Assembly: GCA_030065115.1 (NCBI GenBank)
Contig: JASJDO010000028.1
Span: 1 to 34,720 of the forward strand
Source: Rhizobiaceae bacterium
Lineage (GTDB): Bacteria; Pseudomonadota; Alphaproteobacteria; Rhizobiales; Rhizobiaceae
Direction: 5' to 3'
Length of the DNA stretch: 34,720 nt
Each line of letters begins with the position of its first letter. The stretch's first letter is position 1. Positions 16,792 through 27,483 of the stretch are shown here, piece after piece. The notes under the pieces are model-generated. The model saw nothing but the letters and a program-made list of their open reading frames with translations, had not been told where the DNA came from and did not search any database. Made by a program: the position numbers and the translations under genes.

Positions 16792-18078
16792 CTAACGCCA
16801 ATTGAACAGAGCTTGACCTACACGGGGGTTTTCCAATCGTATCCAGATTGGCATATGATCGCTCACATCATGCTGAAACAGGGAATATTTTGGTTTGCTT
16901 GAGCCCGCTTTTGTTTCATCCGGCAAAACGTCAAAGAACAATTGGACGAAATCAAACATGCCATAATTGAACAGATCCGGTGCCTCTTGCCCGGCTTCGT
17001 CGTTTTTGTGCGGCGGCGGCAGTCGCCTGTCAGACGCGATAATCGCTATATGATCAAAAGTCTGGTTACGACGCGCATTGGTTCTGTAAACTTCCGCCAT
17101 GTCTGGATGAACACTCAGGAATGGCATGTTAATCTTCGCTGCCCGTTTGAGGCGGGTTTGGTTCAGCGATTTCAGATAGTTGGTCATCTGTTCTCGTTTG
17201 ACATGCGTTTTTTCAAAATCGAGATTCAGGTCTCCGAACAATATGAAATTTGGTTCAAACATGCGCTCCATTTTATCGGCCCGTATAATCAACCAATCCA
17301 TCAGCGCCTTGAATTCCCGCAGCCTCTCACCTTTCCAAACCGTATTTGATCCACCAAAAAGAAGATGGGCGTTAACCGCAATAAAGCGGTACGGATCTGC
17401 ATCACCGTTTTCCAGGGTTTTGAAAGAAACCATGTGTGGGCTACGGATGAACTGCAGGAACTCGGTTATTGAAAATGCTGGCTTTGACGGTTTTCGTGGC
17501 TTTTTAGTTCCGCCATCGGCGTTCAATCCGGTCTCCTCCCATTCTGCAACTTCCTGTTCCCACAGAGCAACCTTGGCATCAAAGGTCGCCATTTCTCCCT
17601 CGCGGGCAATCAAATCACTGCGGAAACTTTCCCGGTCGTCATACAACGTTCGGAGGATATCAGAGCGTTCATAGGCAAGATCAGACCCAAGTCCCGTTGG
17701 TTGCAGCTTGTCATTGCGATATACATACACCAATCGTTCGATATTGCCCCCTGCTCCCGGACTGCCACCGGAAATATCAGAGGCTGCAAAACTGTATTTT
17801 TCACCCAGTTCGTCAATCATGTGGCGAACACTCGTCAGGTCGTCGCCAACTTCCTGAATCGCTAGAAGATCGCATTTTTCGGCAAACCGTAACAGCAATT
17901 TCCAAGCCCCAGGAGTCCGCTTGAGCTTGCTGCCTGATTTCAACTTGCCGAACTTCCGAATATTGAATGAGGAAAATACCAGTGAGCCAGAACGCCTTTC
18001 GGGCATCCCGTATTTTTTTTCATCGCCATCCAGATGTGAGTGAATGCGCTCCCACTGCGCCGGGGTAAATTTTGCCAT
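16792..18078 (-). CDS. Endonuclease/exonuclease/phosphatase (EEP) fold protein
   Basis: 428 residues with the motifs of the DNase I/Mg-dependent phosphoesterase superfamily in order: SSFNIRKFG (N39), LLAIQEVGDD (E76), VNAHLLFGG, FGDLNLD, QTFDHIAI and the final SDHMPIW (D407/H408). The catalytic set therefore looks complete. A Lys/Pro-rich insertion (TKKPRKPSKP) splits the middle. There is no signal peptide, so it is probably cytosolic. The substrate (DNA, RNA, phospholipid or other) cannot be read from the sequence. It lies between eno and ftsB on the same strand and interrupts the usual eno-ftsB adjacency. Confidence 0.85.
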   Translation of the reverse strand: MAKFTPAQWERIHSHLDGDEKKYGMPERRSGSLVFSSFNIRKFGKLKSGSKLKRTPGAWKLLLRFAEKCDLLAIQEVGDDLTSVRHMIDELGEKYSFAASDISGGSPGAGGNIERLVYVYRNDKLQPTGLGSDLAYERSDILRTLYDDRESFRSDLIAREGEMATFDAKVALWEQEVAEWEETGLNADGGTKKPRKPSKPAFSITEFLQFIRSPHMVSFKTLENGDADPYRFIAVNAHLLFGGSNTVWKGERLREFKALMDWLIIRADKMERMFEPNFILFGDLNLDFEKTHVKREQMTNYLKSLNQTRLKRAAKINMPFLSVHPDMAEVYRTNARRNQTFDHIAIIASDRRLPPPHKNDEAGQEAPDLFNYGMFDFVQLFFDVLPDETKAGSSKPKYSLFQHDVSDHMPIWIRLENPRVGQALFNWR

Positions 18079-18084
18079 GCCCTA

Positions 18085-18135
18085 CTCCCACATAAGACCG
18101 AAAGCCCCTTTTTCCGAGCTTATCACATATGGGAG
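18085..18135. repeat. Imperfect inverted repeat before the EEP gene
   Basis: CTCCCACATAAG (18085-18096) faces CTTAT...TGGGAG (18119-18135), with six extra bases (CACATA) splitting the right arm. On the minus strand the arm near the gene includes the GGGAG that serves the EEP gene. It might also act as a weak 3' end structure for eno, but there is no U-run. Confidence 0.25.
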
Positions 18136-18146
18136 CGGGTACAAAC

Positions 18147-19547
<1,401 letters not shown>

Positions 19548-19598
19548 TCAAAATCCAGCATGACACTACCGGGAAAAATAAAAACGGAGAGGTGTCAA

Positions 19599-19949
19599 AT
19601 GTCCAAGCGAGCAATCAGCGCGCTCACAATTGCGGCTGCAATATCAATACCAACCACAATGATCAGTCTTACTACATCCGCACAAGCGCAATCATTTTCC
19701 TGTTCAAATGCTCAATTGCCAAGTGAAATGGCGATTTGCAACAGCGAGAGCCTTCTGGTCAAAGACGAACAGGTCGCCTCATTGTTGGCGTCAAAATTGG
19801 TAACTGCAACCGCAAGCGGAAAAATGCAGGATGTTTCTCAGGAACACGGCGATTGGATGAAACTCAGGAATGCATGTTTCAACGATTTCGAATGTCTTGA
19901 AGATGTTTATGACAAACGTATTCTGAGTCTGACCGGACGCGATCTGTAA
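19599..19949 (+). CDS. Secreted LprI/DUF1311-like protein
   Basis: 116 residues with a signal peptide (basic MSKR, hydrophobic core, likely cut after AQA at residue 30). The mature part has four cysteines (35, 47, 93, 99) in the pattern CSNAQLPSEMAIC ... RNACFNDFEC. This resembles the lysozyme-inhibitor LprI N-terminal/DUF1311 family, with its Cys-x(n)-E-x-x-IC start and helical body. That family includes periplasmic lysozyme inhibitors, but no inhibitory activity can be inferred here. The start ATG 19599 has GGAGAGG seven bases upstream; the earlier in-frame ATG at 19539 has no such signal. It converges with the channel gene 14 bases further on. Confidence 0.8.
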   Translation: MSKRAISALTIAAAISIPTTMISLTTSAQAQSFSCSNAQLPSEMAICNSESLLVKDEQVASLLASKLVTATASGKMQDVSQEHGDWMKLRNACFNDFECLEDVYDKRILSLTGRDL

Positions 19950-19963
19950 ACCTGACTTCTACT

Positions 19964-20785
19964 TTACTGCCGCTGCTTCGCTTGACGCTCAGCGCGAAGT
20001 CCCCTTAGCTCATCCAGTATCAGTTGGCTTTGAGCTTTCATTTTCTCGCGCTCAGCTTTTGCCTCAAGTTCTTGCTCGGTTTGCATGGCATTCACAATGA
20101 CACCGATAAACAAGTTCAACACGGTAAATGCAGTGACGACGATGAAGGGAATAAAAATCGCCCAAGCATAAGGGAATTCTTCCATCACAGGGCGCGCAAC
20201 ACCCATCGACCAACTTTCCAACGTCATGATCTGGAACAAGGTGAATGCCGAGGCACCGATGGATCCAAACCATTCCGGGAACGCGATCGCAAAGAGTTTC
20301 GTACAGATTACGGCAAAAACATAAAATACCAGAAACAACAGGAAGACAATTGACCCCATCCCCGGCAATGCAGACAAGAGACCTGACACTACCCGCCGCA
20401 AAGACGGGATCGTCGATACCAGCCTCAATACACGCAGAATTCTGAATGCACGTAAGACCGAAAGGCTTCCGGAAGCCGGTACCAAAGCAATTCCGACAAC
20501 CACGAAATCGAATATCCTCCAAGGATCGCGCCAAAACCCTTTGAAATTGTGAAAAAGACGCAGCGAGATCTCCATGATGAAAATGGACAATATCGCATGG
20601 TCCAAAGCCTTGAGGTGCGTCCCGTAATCGGATGCAATTGACGGCACGGTCTCCAAACCCAAGGTAATCGCATTGATCAATATCAACGCAATGATCGCTT
20701 TTTCAAACAATGGATTTTGAACGAAAAAACCAACTTGATCGCGAAATGATTGAGGTTCACGCACCTCTGAAACTACATCAGACAT
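19964..20785 (-). CDS. Bacterial voltage-gated sodium channel (NaChBac/NavAb type)
   Basis: 273 residues with six membrane segments. The S4 voltage sensor has arginines every third residue (R112, R115, R118, R121 in RAFRILRVLR). The pore loop carries the selectivity filter TLESWSM (188-194), the sequence of the sodium-selective channel NavAb. After S6 (FTVLNLFIGVIVNAM) comes a charged coiled coil (about 237-270) of the kind that holds the tetramer together. These match the BacNav family; potassium or calcium selectivity is unlikely from the filter. It lies on the minus strand 86 bases after kdsA. Related channels serve motility, chemotaxis and pH balance in marine and alkaliphilic bacteria. 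Confidence 0.93.
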   Translation of the reverse strand: MSDVVSEVREPQSFRDQVGFFVQNPLFEKAIIALILINAITLGLETVPSIASDYGTHLKALDHAILSIFIMEISLRLFHNFKGFWRDPWRIFDFVVVGIALVPASGSLSVLRAFRILRVLRLVSTIPSLRRVVSGLLSALPGMGSIVFLLFLVFYVFAVICTKLFAIAFPEWFGSIGASAFTLFQIMTLESWSMGVARPVMEEFPYAWAIFIPFIVVTAFTVLNLFIGVIVNAMQTEQELEAKAEREKMKAQSQLILDELRGLRAERQAKQRQ

Positions 20786-20871
20786 TACTACCCACCCGAT
20801 TATCCCTGACTGAGTATTACCTGTTTTTCCTTATATTATCGCTAAACCTTATTATTAATGATTTGATACTG

Positions 20872-21705
20872 CTAATTCTTGATCAAGGCATCAATTTGCA
20901 TCAGCTGTTCAATCAGGCCCTCTAAATCATTCAACCGCACCATATTTGGTCCGTCCGAAGACTTTGTATTGTCCGGGTCGTCATGCGTTTCGATAAATAC
21001 GCCAGCAACGCCAACGGCAACAGCGGCACGCGCCAGGGGGGGCACCATGTCTCGGTCACCCCCGGATGAACCGCCGAGACCGCCAGGCATTTGAACAGAA
21101 TGTGTTGCGTCGAATATGACCGGGTAACCTGTTTCTGCCATCTGTGGCAAAGCACGCATATCAGATACGAGTGTGTTGTATCCAAAACTTGCTCCGCGCT
21201 CGGTAAGCAGGATTTGATCATTTCCGGAATCGGCGACCTTTTTGGCCACGTTTTTCATATCCCAGGGCGCAAGAAACTGCCCTTTTTTCACATTGACCAC
21301 TTTGCCGGTTTTCGCTGCAGCAACCAGTAAATCCGTTTGGCGACAAAGGAAGGCCGGTATCTGCAGAACATCAACGAAAGGAGCAATTGTTGCGCATTGA
21401 TCTTCCGAATGAACATCAGTCAAAACCGGGGTTTCAAATTCCTGCCTCAAGTCGCTAAAAATCGAGGTCGATTCTTCCAGTCCAATCCCGCGTGTCGCGT
21501 CGATTGATGTTCGGTTAGCCTTGTCATAACTCGACTTGTAGATGAAGTTCGCTCCAAGCCGGTTGCAGATCTCCTTGATGCTGCCCGCCATATGAAACGC
21601 ATGTTCGCGGCTTTCCAGCTGACATGGTCCAAGTATAAAGGATACCGGCTTGTCATTGGCGAATTCGACATTGCCGACGGAAATCGTTTTCTGTTTAGCC
21701 ATCAT
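20872..21705 (-). CDS. kdsA: 3-deoxy-8-phosphooctulonate (KDO-8-P) synthase
   Basis: Condenses arabinose 5-phosphate with phosphoenolpyruvate for lipopolysaccharide KDO; 277 residues. Motifs: FILGPCQLES, YKSSYDKANRTS, TDVHSEDQC, IPAFLCRQTDL, NVKKGQFLAPWDM, FDATHSVQMPGG. The ATG at 21705 follows the stop of the upstream VOC gene after one base, with AAGG overlapping that stop, so the two are coupled. A longer frame reaches 21726 but lies inside the VOC gene. It belongs to the conserved pyrG-kdsA-eno neighbourhood. Confidence 0.96.
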   Translation of the reverse strand: MMAKQKTISVGNVEFANDKPVSFILGPCQLESREHAFHMAGSIKEICNRLGANFIYKSSYDKANRTSIDATRGIGLEESTSIFSDLRQEFETPVLTDVHSEDQCATIAPFVDVLQIPAFLCRQTDLLVAAAKTGKVVNVKKGQFLAPWDMKNVAKKVADSGNDQILLTERGASFGYNTLVSDMRALPQMAETGYPVIFDATHSVQMPGGLGGSSGGDRDMVPPLARAAVAVGVAGVFIETHDDPDNTKSSDGPNMVRLNDLEGLIEQLMQIDALIKN

Positions 21706-21706
21706 G

Positions 21707-22564
21707 TCAACCTTCGACAAAAGCAATCATAGCGCCCTGCCCTGATGCAGGATCAACGATCAAACGCTGTCCTACTTTTCTGGTTTCAATACCTGCATCT
21801 GACAACTGATCAGCCACCTTTGCCTGATCTTTCACCAACACGTCAAAAGCAACTGCCTTCATGCCTCGTTCGGTTGCAGCATCCACGCCGTAGTGCTGTT
21901 TCAGCCCAGCGGAGTTGAGTGCTGACACTTTGCCATTTGGCAGAGTGAATTCCATGCCAAAGGAATGCGAACGGATTTCACGCTGGCCGCTCATTGTTTG
22001 GAGATAGTATTGGAAATCTTCGGGCAATTGTTCGCACAAGGTCACTCGGGTAATACCGGTTGCGCCGTTAGCGTGTTTCGTAAGTTCTGACGGAAACGTT
22101 GGCGGCCCATCGGGTCTTTCGCACAGGAAACAAGCGAAATCCGGAGAACGTTCATCAATGCCCATGGCCACCTTGACCGCAACTCCGGGACGCCGAACCG
22201 TTACAAGCTTTCCTGTCTGCCAGCCCGCTTTCTTGATGTTTTTACGTTCTTTTCTGGGATCAGGTTCTCCGAACACCAAATACGTGAAGCCATCATCCCC
22301 GTTACGAAAACGGTAGGCCATATCTCGTCTTAGAAAAGGATTGCCCTTGTCGATGGCGGCTTCAACCGTTTCACGATGGCCAATGGCTATCGGTTCAATG
22401 AAGGTTCCATTTTCGAAAAAAACACAGGCATTTTCGGAACCAAATTTGTGCCGTGCATCAGGTGCGACAGTGAAGCCCAACGCCGTCAATCGTTGGCGCG
22501 CAACCTTGAGTGAAGGCACTGGTAAAACGACATGATCAATATTTCTCGGTGTAAGTTTTGTCAT
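21707..22564 (-). CDS. Glyoxalase-like VOC family protein
   Basis: 285 residues. The start NIDHVVLPVPSLKVARQRL is the first beta-alpha unit of the vicinal oxygen chelate fold, and FGSENACVFFENGTFIEPI follows as expected for the glyoxalase-3-like subfamily. A second domain of the same kind probably occupies about 165-285 (GITRVTLCEQLPEDF ... GMKAVAFDVLV). The reaction is unknown; such proteins bind a metal for isomerase, dioxygenase or lyase chemistry. It lies between a quinone-reductase-like gene (37-base gap) and kdsA (one base between stop and start), so probably in one operon. Confidence 0.85.
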   Translation of the reverse strand: MTKLTPRNIDHVVLPVPSLKVARQRLTALGFTVAPDARHKFGSENACVFFENGTFIEPIAIGHRETVEAAIDKGNPFLRRDMAYRFRNGDDGFTYLVFGEPDPRKERKNIKKAGWQTGKLVTVRRPGVAVKVAMGIDERSPDFACFLCERPDGPPTFPSELTKHANGATGITRVTLCEQLPEDFQYYLQTMSGQREIRSHSFGMEFTLPNGKVSALNSAGLKQHYGVDAATERGMKAVAFDVLVKDQAKVADQLSDAGIETRKVGQRLIVDPASGQGAMIAFVEG

Positions 22565-22601
22565 GTGTGCTGGATGCCTTATTGGCCGCGTTTTGACAAG
22601 A

Positions 22602-23576
22602 TTAAATCGTGAGAACGACGTTTCCGCCGGCTTGGCCGCTTTCTACAAGTTCATGCGCCTGAACAATTTCGTCCAAAGGAAGCGTGTGGGAAATTCTTGT
22701 CCGTGCATGACCGGATCGCATAAACCAGTTCAGACGATCAATCGCGGCCATGCGCTCTGCCCGATCCAGTTCATAAACGAGGAAAAACTGAAGACTGATT
22801 GATTTAAACAGGAGATCGCGAAACGGAACATCGATCGCGCCCATGTCGTTGGAACCATAGGAGTAAATCGTCCCTTTTGCTTGCAGGGCGGGAGCGGAGA
22901 TCAATTGAGACGTCGAATAAAAATCCATGTCTATGATTGCGCCAACGCCCTCTCCGCTAGTCAGTTCCAGGGTTCGGTCAGCAACATTTTCTGTTTTGTA
23001 GTCGATACAACCAATTGCGCCTGCTTCGAGCACAATATCATGCTTGACCGCTGATGCGGTGCCAATCACCTTCCGTCCCATCAGGGTCGTCATTTGCGTG
23101 ATGTAATGTCCCACAGCAGAAGCAGCTCCGGTGACCAGAACGGTTTCCGAATTGTCTGAAGCCAACAGATTGACTGCGTGCGCCGCAGTGAGGCCCGGAA
23201 TGCCGAAACACGCAGCTGTTTCAAAGGTGATCTCATCATCCAGCTTCACCGCCTGAAACTCAGGTACAGCGATGTATTCTGCTGCCGTGCCGTATTGGCG
23301 TTGCCATTGCCCGTTCCAAATCCAGACCCGCTCGCCAACTCTTGAGGTATCAGCGCCCTCACCAACAGCTTCGATTACCCCAGCGCCATCACTATGTGGG
23401 ATCACAAAGTCGAAGGCAGGTGCACGCCCTGCCCGTGATTTAACATCAGATGGATTTACACCGGATGTCGCCAGCTTGACCAATACCTCGCCAGTTCGTG
23501 GTTCGGGTATTGGCTTGTCAGCAAATTCAAGGACGGCATCAGCCGATCCATTGCGGGAATAGAGAACTGTTTTCAT
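22602..23576 (-). CDS. Zinc-independent alcohol dehydrogenase / NADPH:quinone reductase family
   Basis: 324-residue medium-chain dehydrogenase/reductase of the zeta-crystallin type. It has a GroES-like N-terminal half (PEPRTGEVLVKLATSGVNPS, PHSDGAGVIEAVG) and an NADP-binding fold (VLVTGAASAVGHYITQM). Structural-zinc cysteines are absent, as usual in quinone reductases. The start ATG 23576 gives MKTVLYS, the family start; the frame to 23594 adds six unlikely residues. It heads a leftward unit with the VOC gene and kdsA and is divergent from the Rieske oxygenase gene. Confidence 0.88.
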   Translation of the reverse strand: MKTVLYSRNGSADAVLEFADKPIPEPRTGEVLVKLATSGVNPSDVKSRAGRAPAFDFVIPHSDGAGVIEAVGEGADTSRVGERVWIWNGQWQRQYGTAAEYIAVPEFQAVKLDDEITFETAACFGIPGLTAAHAVNLLASDNSETVLVTGAASAVGHYITQMTTLMGRKVIGTASAVKHDIVLEAGAIGCIDYKTENVADRTLELTSGEGVGAIIDMDFYSTSQLISAPALQAKGTIYSYGSNDMGAIDVPFRDLLFKSISLQFFLVYELDRAERMAAIDRLNWFMRSGHARTRISHTLPLDEIVQAHELVESGQAGGNVVLTI

Positions 23577-23690
23577 GAGCAACCTGTAGCACACCTTGAT
23601 ATGATTTCACCCAAATTCCAAGAAGATGAAATGGTTTCAGTACTTGCAACCTCGCAAGGATCGTATTTTACTTCTGATTGGGAGGAAGAC

Positions 23691-24833
23691 ATGAACGTAC
23701 CAATCATCAAAATTCAGCCGGGCGACCAACCCTTTTGTGCAAATCCCGCGACTTCATTCACGATGCCTGCACGGTTTTATACCTCGCCCGAGATTTATGA
23801 AGCTGAGAAAGAGGCAATCTTTTACAAGAATTGGTATTACGTCTGCCACCAATCGCAGGTGAAAGACGCTGGTGAGTATGTCTCTGCTCAAATCCATAAT
23901 CAATCGGTCTTTGTAACCCGTGATCGATCTGGTGATTTGAATGCATTTTACAATGTTTGCCCGCATCGCGGTCATGAACTGGTTCAAGGGTCAGGCAAGA
24001 AGAACCTGATCGTATGCCCATATCATGCGTGGAGCTTTGATATGGACGGCACGCTCAAGGCGGCCCGAAACTCGGAGAACATTCTCAACTTTGACAAGTG
24101 CGACTTCTCTTTGAAAGCTATCCGCGTTGAGAGTTTCTGCGGCTTTGTGTTCGTCAATCTGGACGAAGATGCGATACCGCTTGCCCAACAAGCCTCTGAA
24201 CTTGAAGATGAAATTCGCAAATATTGCCCGAAAATCGATGATTTGGTGTTCGCTCAGCGCGATACGTATCATGTGGAATGCAATTGGAAGGTCATGATCG
24301 ACAATTTCCTTGAGTGTTATCATTGCGATCCTGCGCATCGGGACTTTGTGGACCTGGTCGACATGGATACTTATCGCAGCATCTGCAATGGCATATACTC
24401 CAGCCATGTGTCAGACAATGTGCGCACCACAGATGCTGCTGCATTCAGCTTTGAAAAGGGTGATGTGGATTTTGGCTATTGTGGTTGGTTCCTCTGGCCA
24501 AACCTTACTATTTGGGCCTATCCCGGCGAAACGAATATTTCCACCTTGCAAATGATCCCCGATGGCGTGGGAAACACAATCGAACATCAGGATTGGTTCA
24601 CTGAGACAGCAACACCCAGCAAGCAACTCAAAGACGCGATGGATTATCAAAAAGATGTCCTGCAGCCTGAAGATATTTCACTCTGCATCAATGTGCAGAA
24701 AGGGTTGCAGTCAAAGGGGTATAATCAGGGACGTTTTGTGGTCGATAAAGATCTGACCGAGCTTTCAGAACACGCCGTGCATCATTTCCAGAAAATGGTC
24801 ATGGAAGCCTTGGGTGGCGAGATACAAAGCTGA
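23691..24833 (+). CDS. Rieske oxygenase alpha subunit, CntA/YeaW (carnitine/betaine monooxygenase) type
   Basis: 380 residues. The Rieske [2Fe-2S] ligands are C90, H92, C109 and H112 (CPHRGH ... CPYHAWSFD). The mononuclear iron site is in NFLECYHCDPAH (H211, H216), with a carboxylate expected near D328 (QPEDISL). E208 sits where most ring-hydroxylating oxygenases have an aspartate; glutamate here is a mark of carnitine monooxygenase CntA. N-terminal PARFYT and C-terminal VQKGLQSKGY also match CntA/YeaW, so the substrate is probably a quaternary amine (carnitine, betaine or similar). The start ATG 23691 has a strong GGAGG six bases upstream; an open frame to 23601 lacks one. No reductase gene is nearby. 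Confidence 0.88.
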   Translation: MNVPIIKIQPGDQPFCANPATSFTMPARFYTSPEIYEAEKEAIFYKNWYYVCHQSQVKDAGEYVSAQIHNQSVFVTRDRSGDLNAFYNVCPHRGHELVQGSGKKNLIVCPYHAWSFDMDGTLKAARNSENILNFDKCDFSLKAIRVESFCGFVFVNLDEDAIPLAQQASELEDEIRKYCPKIDDLVFAQRDTYHVECNWKVMIDNFLECYHCDPAHRDFVDLVDMDTYRSICNGIYSSHVSDNVRTTDAAAFSFEKGDVDFGYCGWFLWPNLTIWAYPGETNISTLQMIPDGVGNTIEHQDWFTETATPSKQLKDAMDYQKDVLQPEDISLCINVQKGLQSKGYNQGRFVVDKDLTELSEHAVHHFQKMVMEALGGEIQS

Positions 24834-24837
24834 CGCG

Positions 24838-25242
24838 TCATTCGCAGATGTTTTTCTCAATGAAACAGTTGCTTCCGAGACAACCGTCCCAGCCTTCTTG
24901 TTTCTTGGCTTCTGATTTTTCACCGAAGGTTCCATCAATGGATACAACCGACTTAATCTTGTCAAAGCGGTAGGTCCGCATGGCTTCAAAGTCCCTGCCC
25001 TTTGTGCAGCCACGGCGTTGCCAGCCCCGCATATAGAGCTGGCCATTTTTGCCGATGGCTACCTGATGAACGTCTACGATGCGAGGCTCACAGCCTTTGG
25101 ATTTATCTTTGTCGTAGACCAGTTCAATTACTTGTTGGTTTTTAGCAGCGGCGCACAGGGGTGCTTCGAATTGGGTTTGGGCTTGGACAGCAGTTTCAAA
25201 TCCTGCGAATAAAACTGAAAAGAAAATGGCCTTTTTGATCAT
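24838..25242 (-). CDS. Secreted hypothetical protein with WYL-like core
   Basis: 134 residues. A signal peptide (MIKKAIFFSVLFAGFE, likely cut near AVQA, residue 21) is followed by a core that reads like a WYL domain: an IELVYD strand, then CEPRIVDVHQVAIGKNGQLYMRG, then the MRTYRFDKIKSV segment. Six cysteines (30, 51, 79, 121, 126, 133) suggest disulfides outside the cytoplasm. WYL domains are normally cytosolic ligand sensors in transcription regulators, so a secreted version is odd. The fold assignment is my reading of the pattern. The gene converges with the Rieske gene, with a four-base gap. Confidence 0.72.
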   Translation of the reverse strand: MIKKAIFFSVLFAGFETAVQAQTQFEAPLCAAAKNQQVIELVYDKDKSKGCEPRIVDVHQVAIGKNGQLYMRGWQRRGCTKGRDFEAMRTYRFDKIKSVVSIDGTFGEKSEAKKQEGWDGCLGSNCFIEKNICE

Positions 25243-25279
25243 GATAGTCATACCTAATTACAAAATATTACAACTGTTC

Positions 25280-25699
25280 CTACAATTTCCAATTATCAAG
25301 AATATTTTTATATGCATTTTCAACTTCTTCGCTATCAATGCTACAAGACATATAAACGATATTCAGTGCTGCAATTAATCCTTTGAATTTCGACACTTGA
25401 TACATTATCGCCAAAACTTCAGCTGGTGTAATTCGATACCCGTTGATCATTCTCAATGCCAGCGAACCTATCGACTCGGATAATGGGTGCGAAGTACGTT
25501 TTTTCCATTCATAAAGAGTGTTTGTTAGAGTAATCTCCGTTACAGCAACATTTTTTGGTGGCCGACATATTTCGTCAAGCACAATGAACATTGCATTATC
25601 TGATATTGAAGCAGCCAGTTCGATAATCTCCATGGATTTTGATCGATCTTCGTATGGAAATTTACAATCAATAAGTTCTAAAAAGCTATATTCATCCAT
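25280..25699 (-). CDS. Hypothetical protein in AT-rich DNA
   Basis: 139 residues, acidic, apparently cytosolic and mostly helical (MDEYSFLELID, LSESIGSLALRMINGYR, ENAYKNILDNW). I do not recognise a family. The size, isolation and low G+C (136 of 360 bases, 38%, counted over 25321-25680, against about half in neighbouring genes) suggest recent acquisition. No Shine-Dalgarno sequence precedes the ATG at 25699. It lies 38 bases downstream of pyrG on the same strand, so it may be read from the pyrG promoter. Confidence 0.65.
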   Translation of the reverse strand: MDEYSFLELIDCKFPYEDRSKSMEIIELAASISDNAMFIVLDEICRPPKNVAVTEITLTNTLYEWKKRTSHPLSESIGSLALRMINGYRITPAEVLAIMYQVSKFKGLIAALNIVYMSCSIDSEEVENAYKNILDNWKL

Positions 25700-25737
25700 C
25701 GAGTAATTTTATATATGCTGGTCTGGAAATAATAGTC

Positions 25738-27387
<1,650 letters not shown>

Positions 27388-27433
27388 CTAAACCTCTTCT
27401 TTCGATTCTGGTAGCAAAAAATGATTTCTTCAC

Positions 27434-27461
27434 AAAAAAAGCCCCGAAAAAATCGGGGCTT
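27434..27461 (-). terminator. Rho-independent terminator after secG
   Basis: On the minus strand AAGCCCCGA (27461-27453 read as its complement) pairs with TCGGGGCTT across a five-base T-rich loop, followed by a run of seven T (27440-27434). The 9-bp G+C-rich stem and U-run make a classic terminator that ends the tpiA-secG transcript before pyrG. Confidence 0.9.
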
Positions 27462-27483
27462 GTGAATTCCGATTTAAATTCGC

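Noticed and set aside
23601-23690. Longer start for the Rieske oxygenase
   Set aside because: No ribosome-binding signal there, whereas GGAGG stands before ATG 23691, which begins close to the family start.
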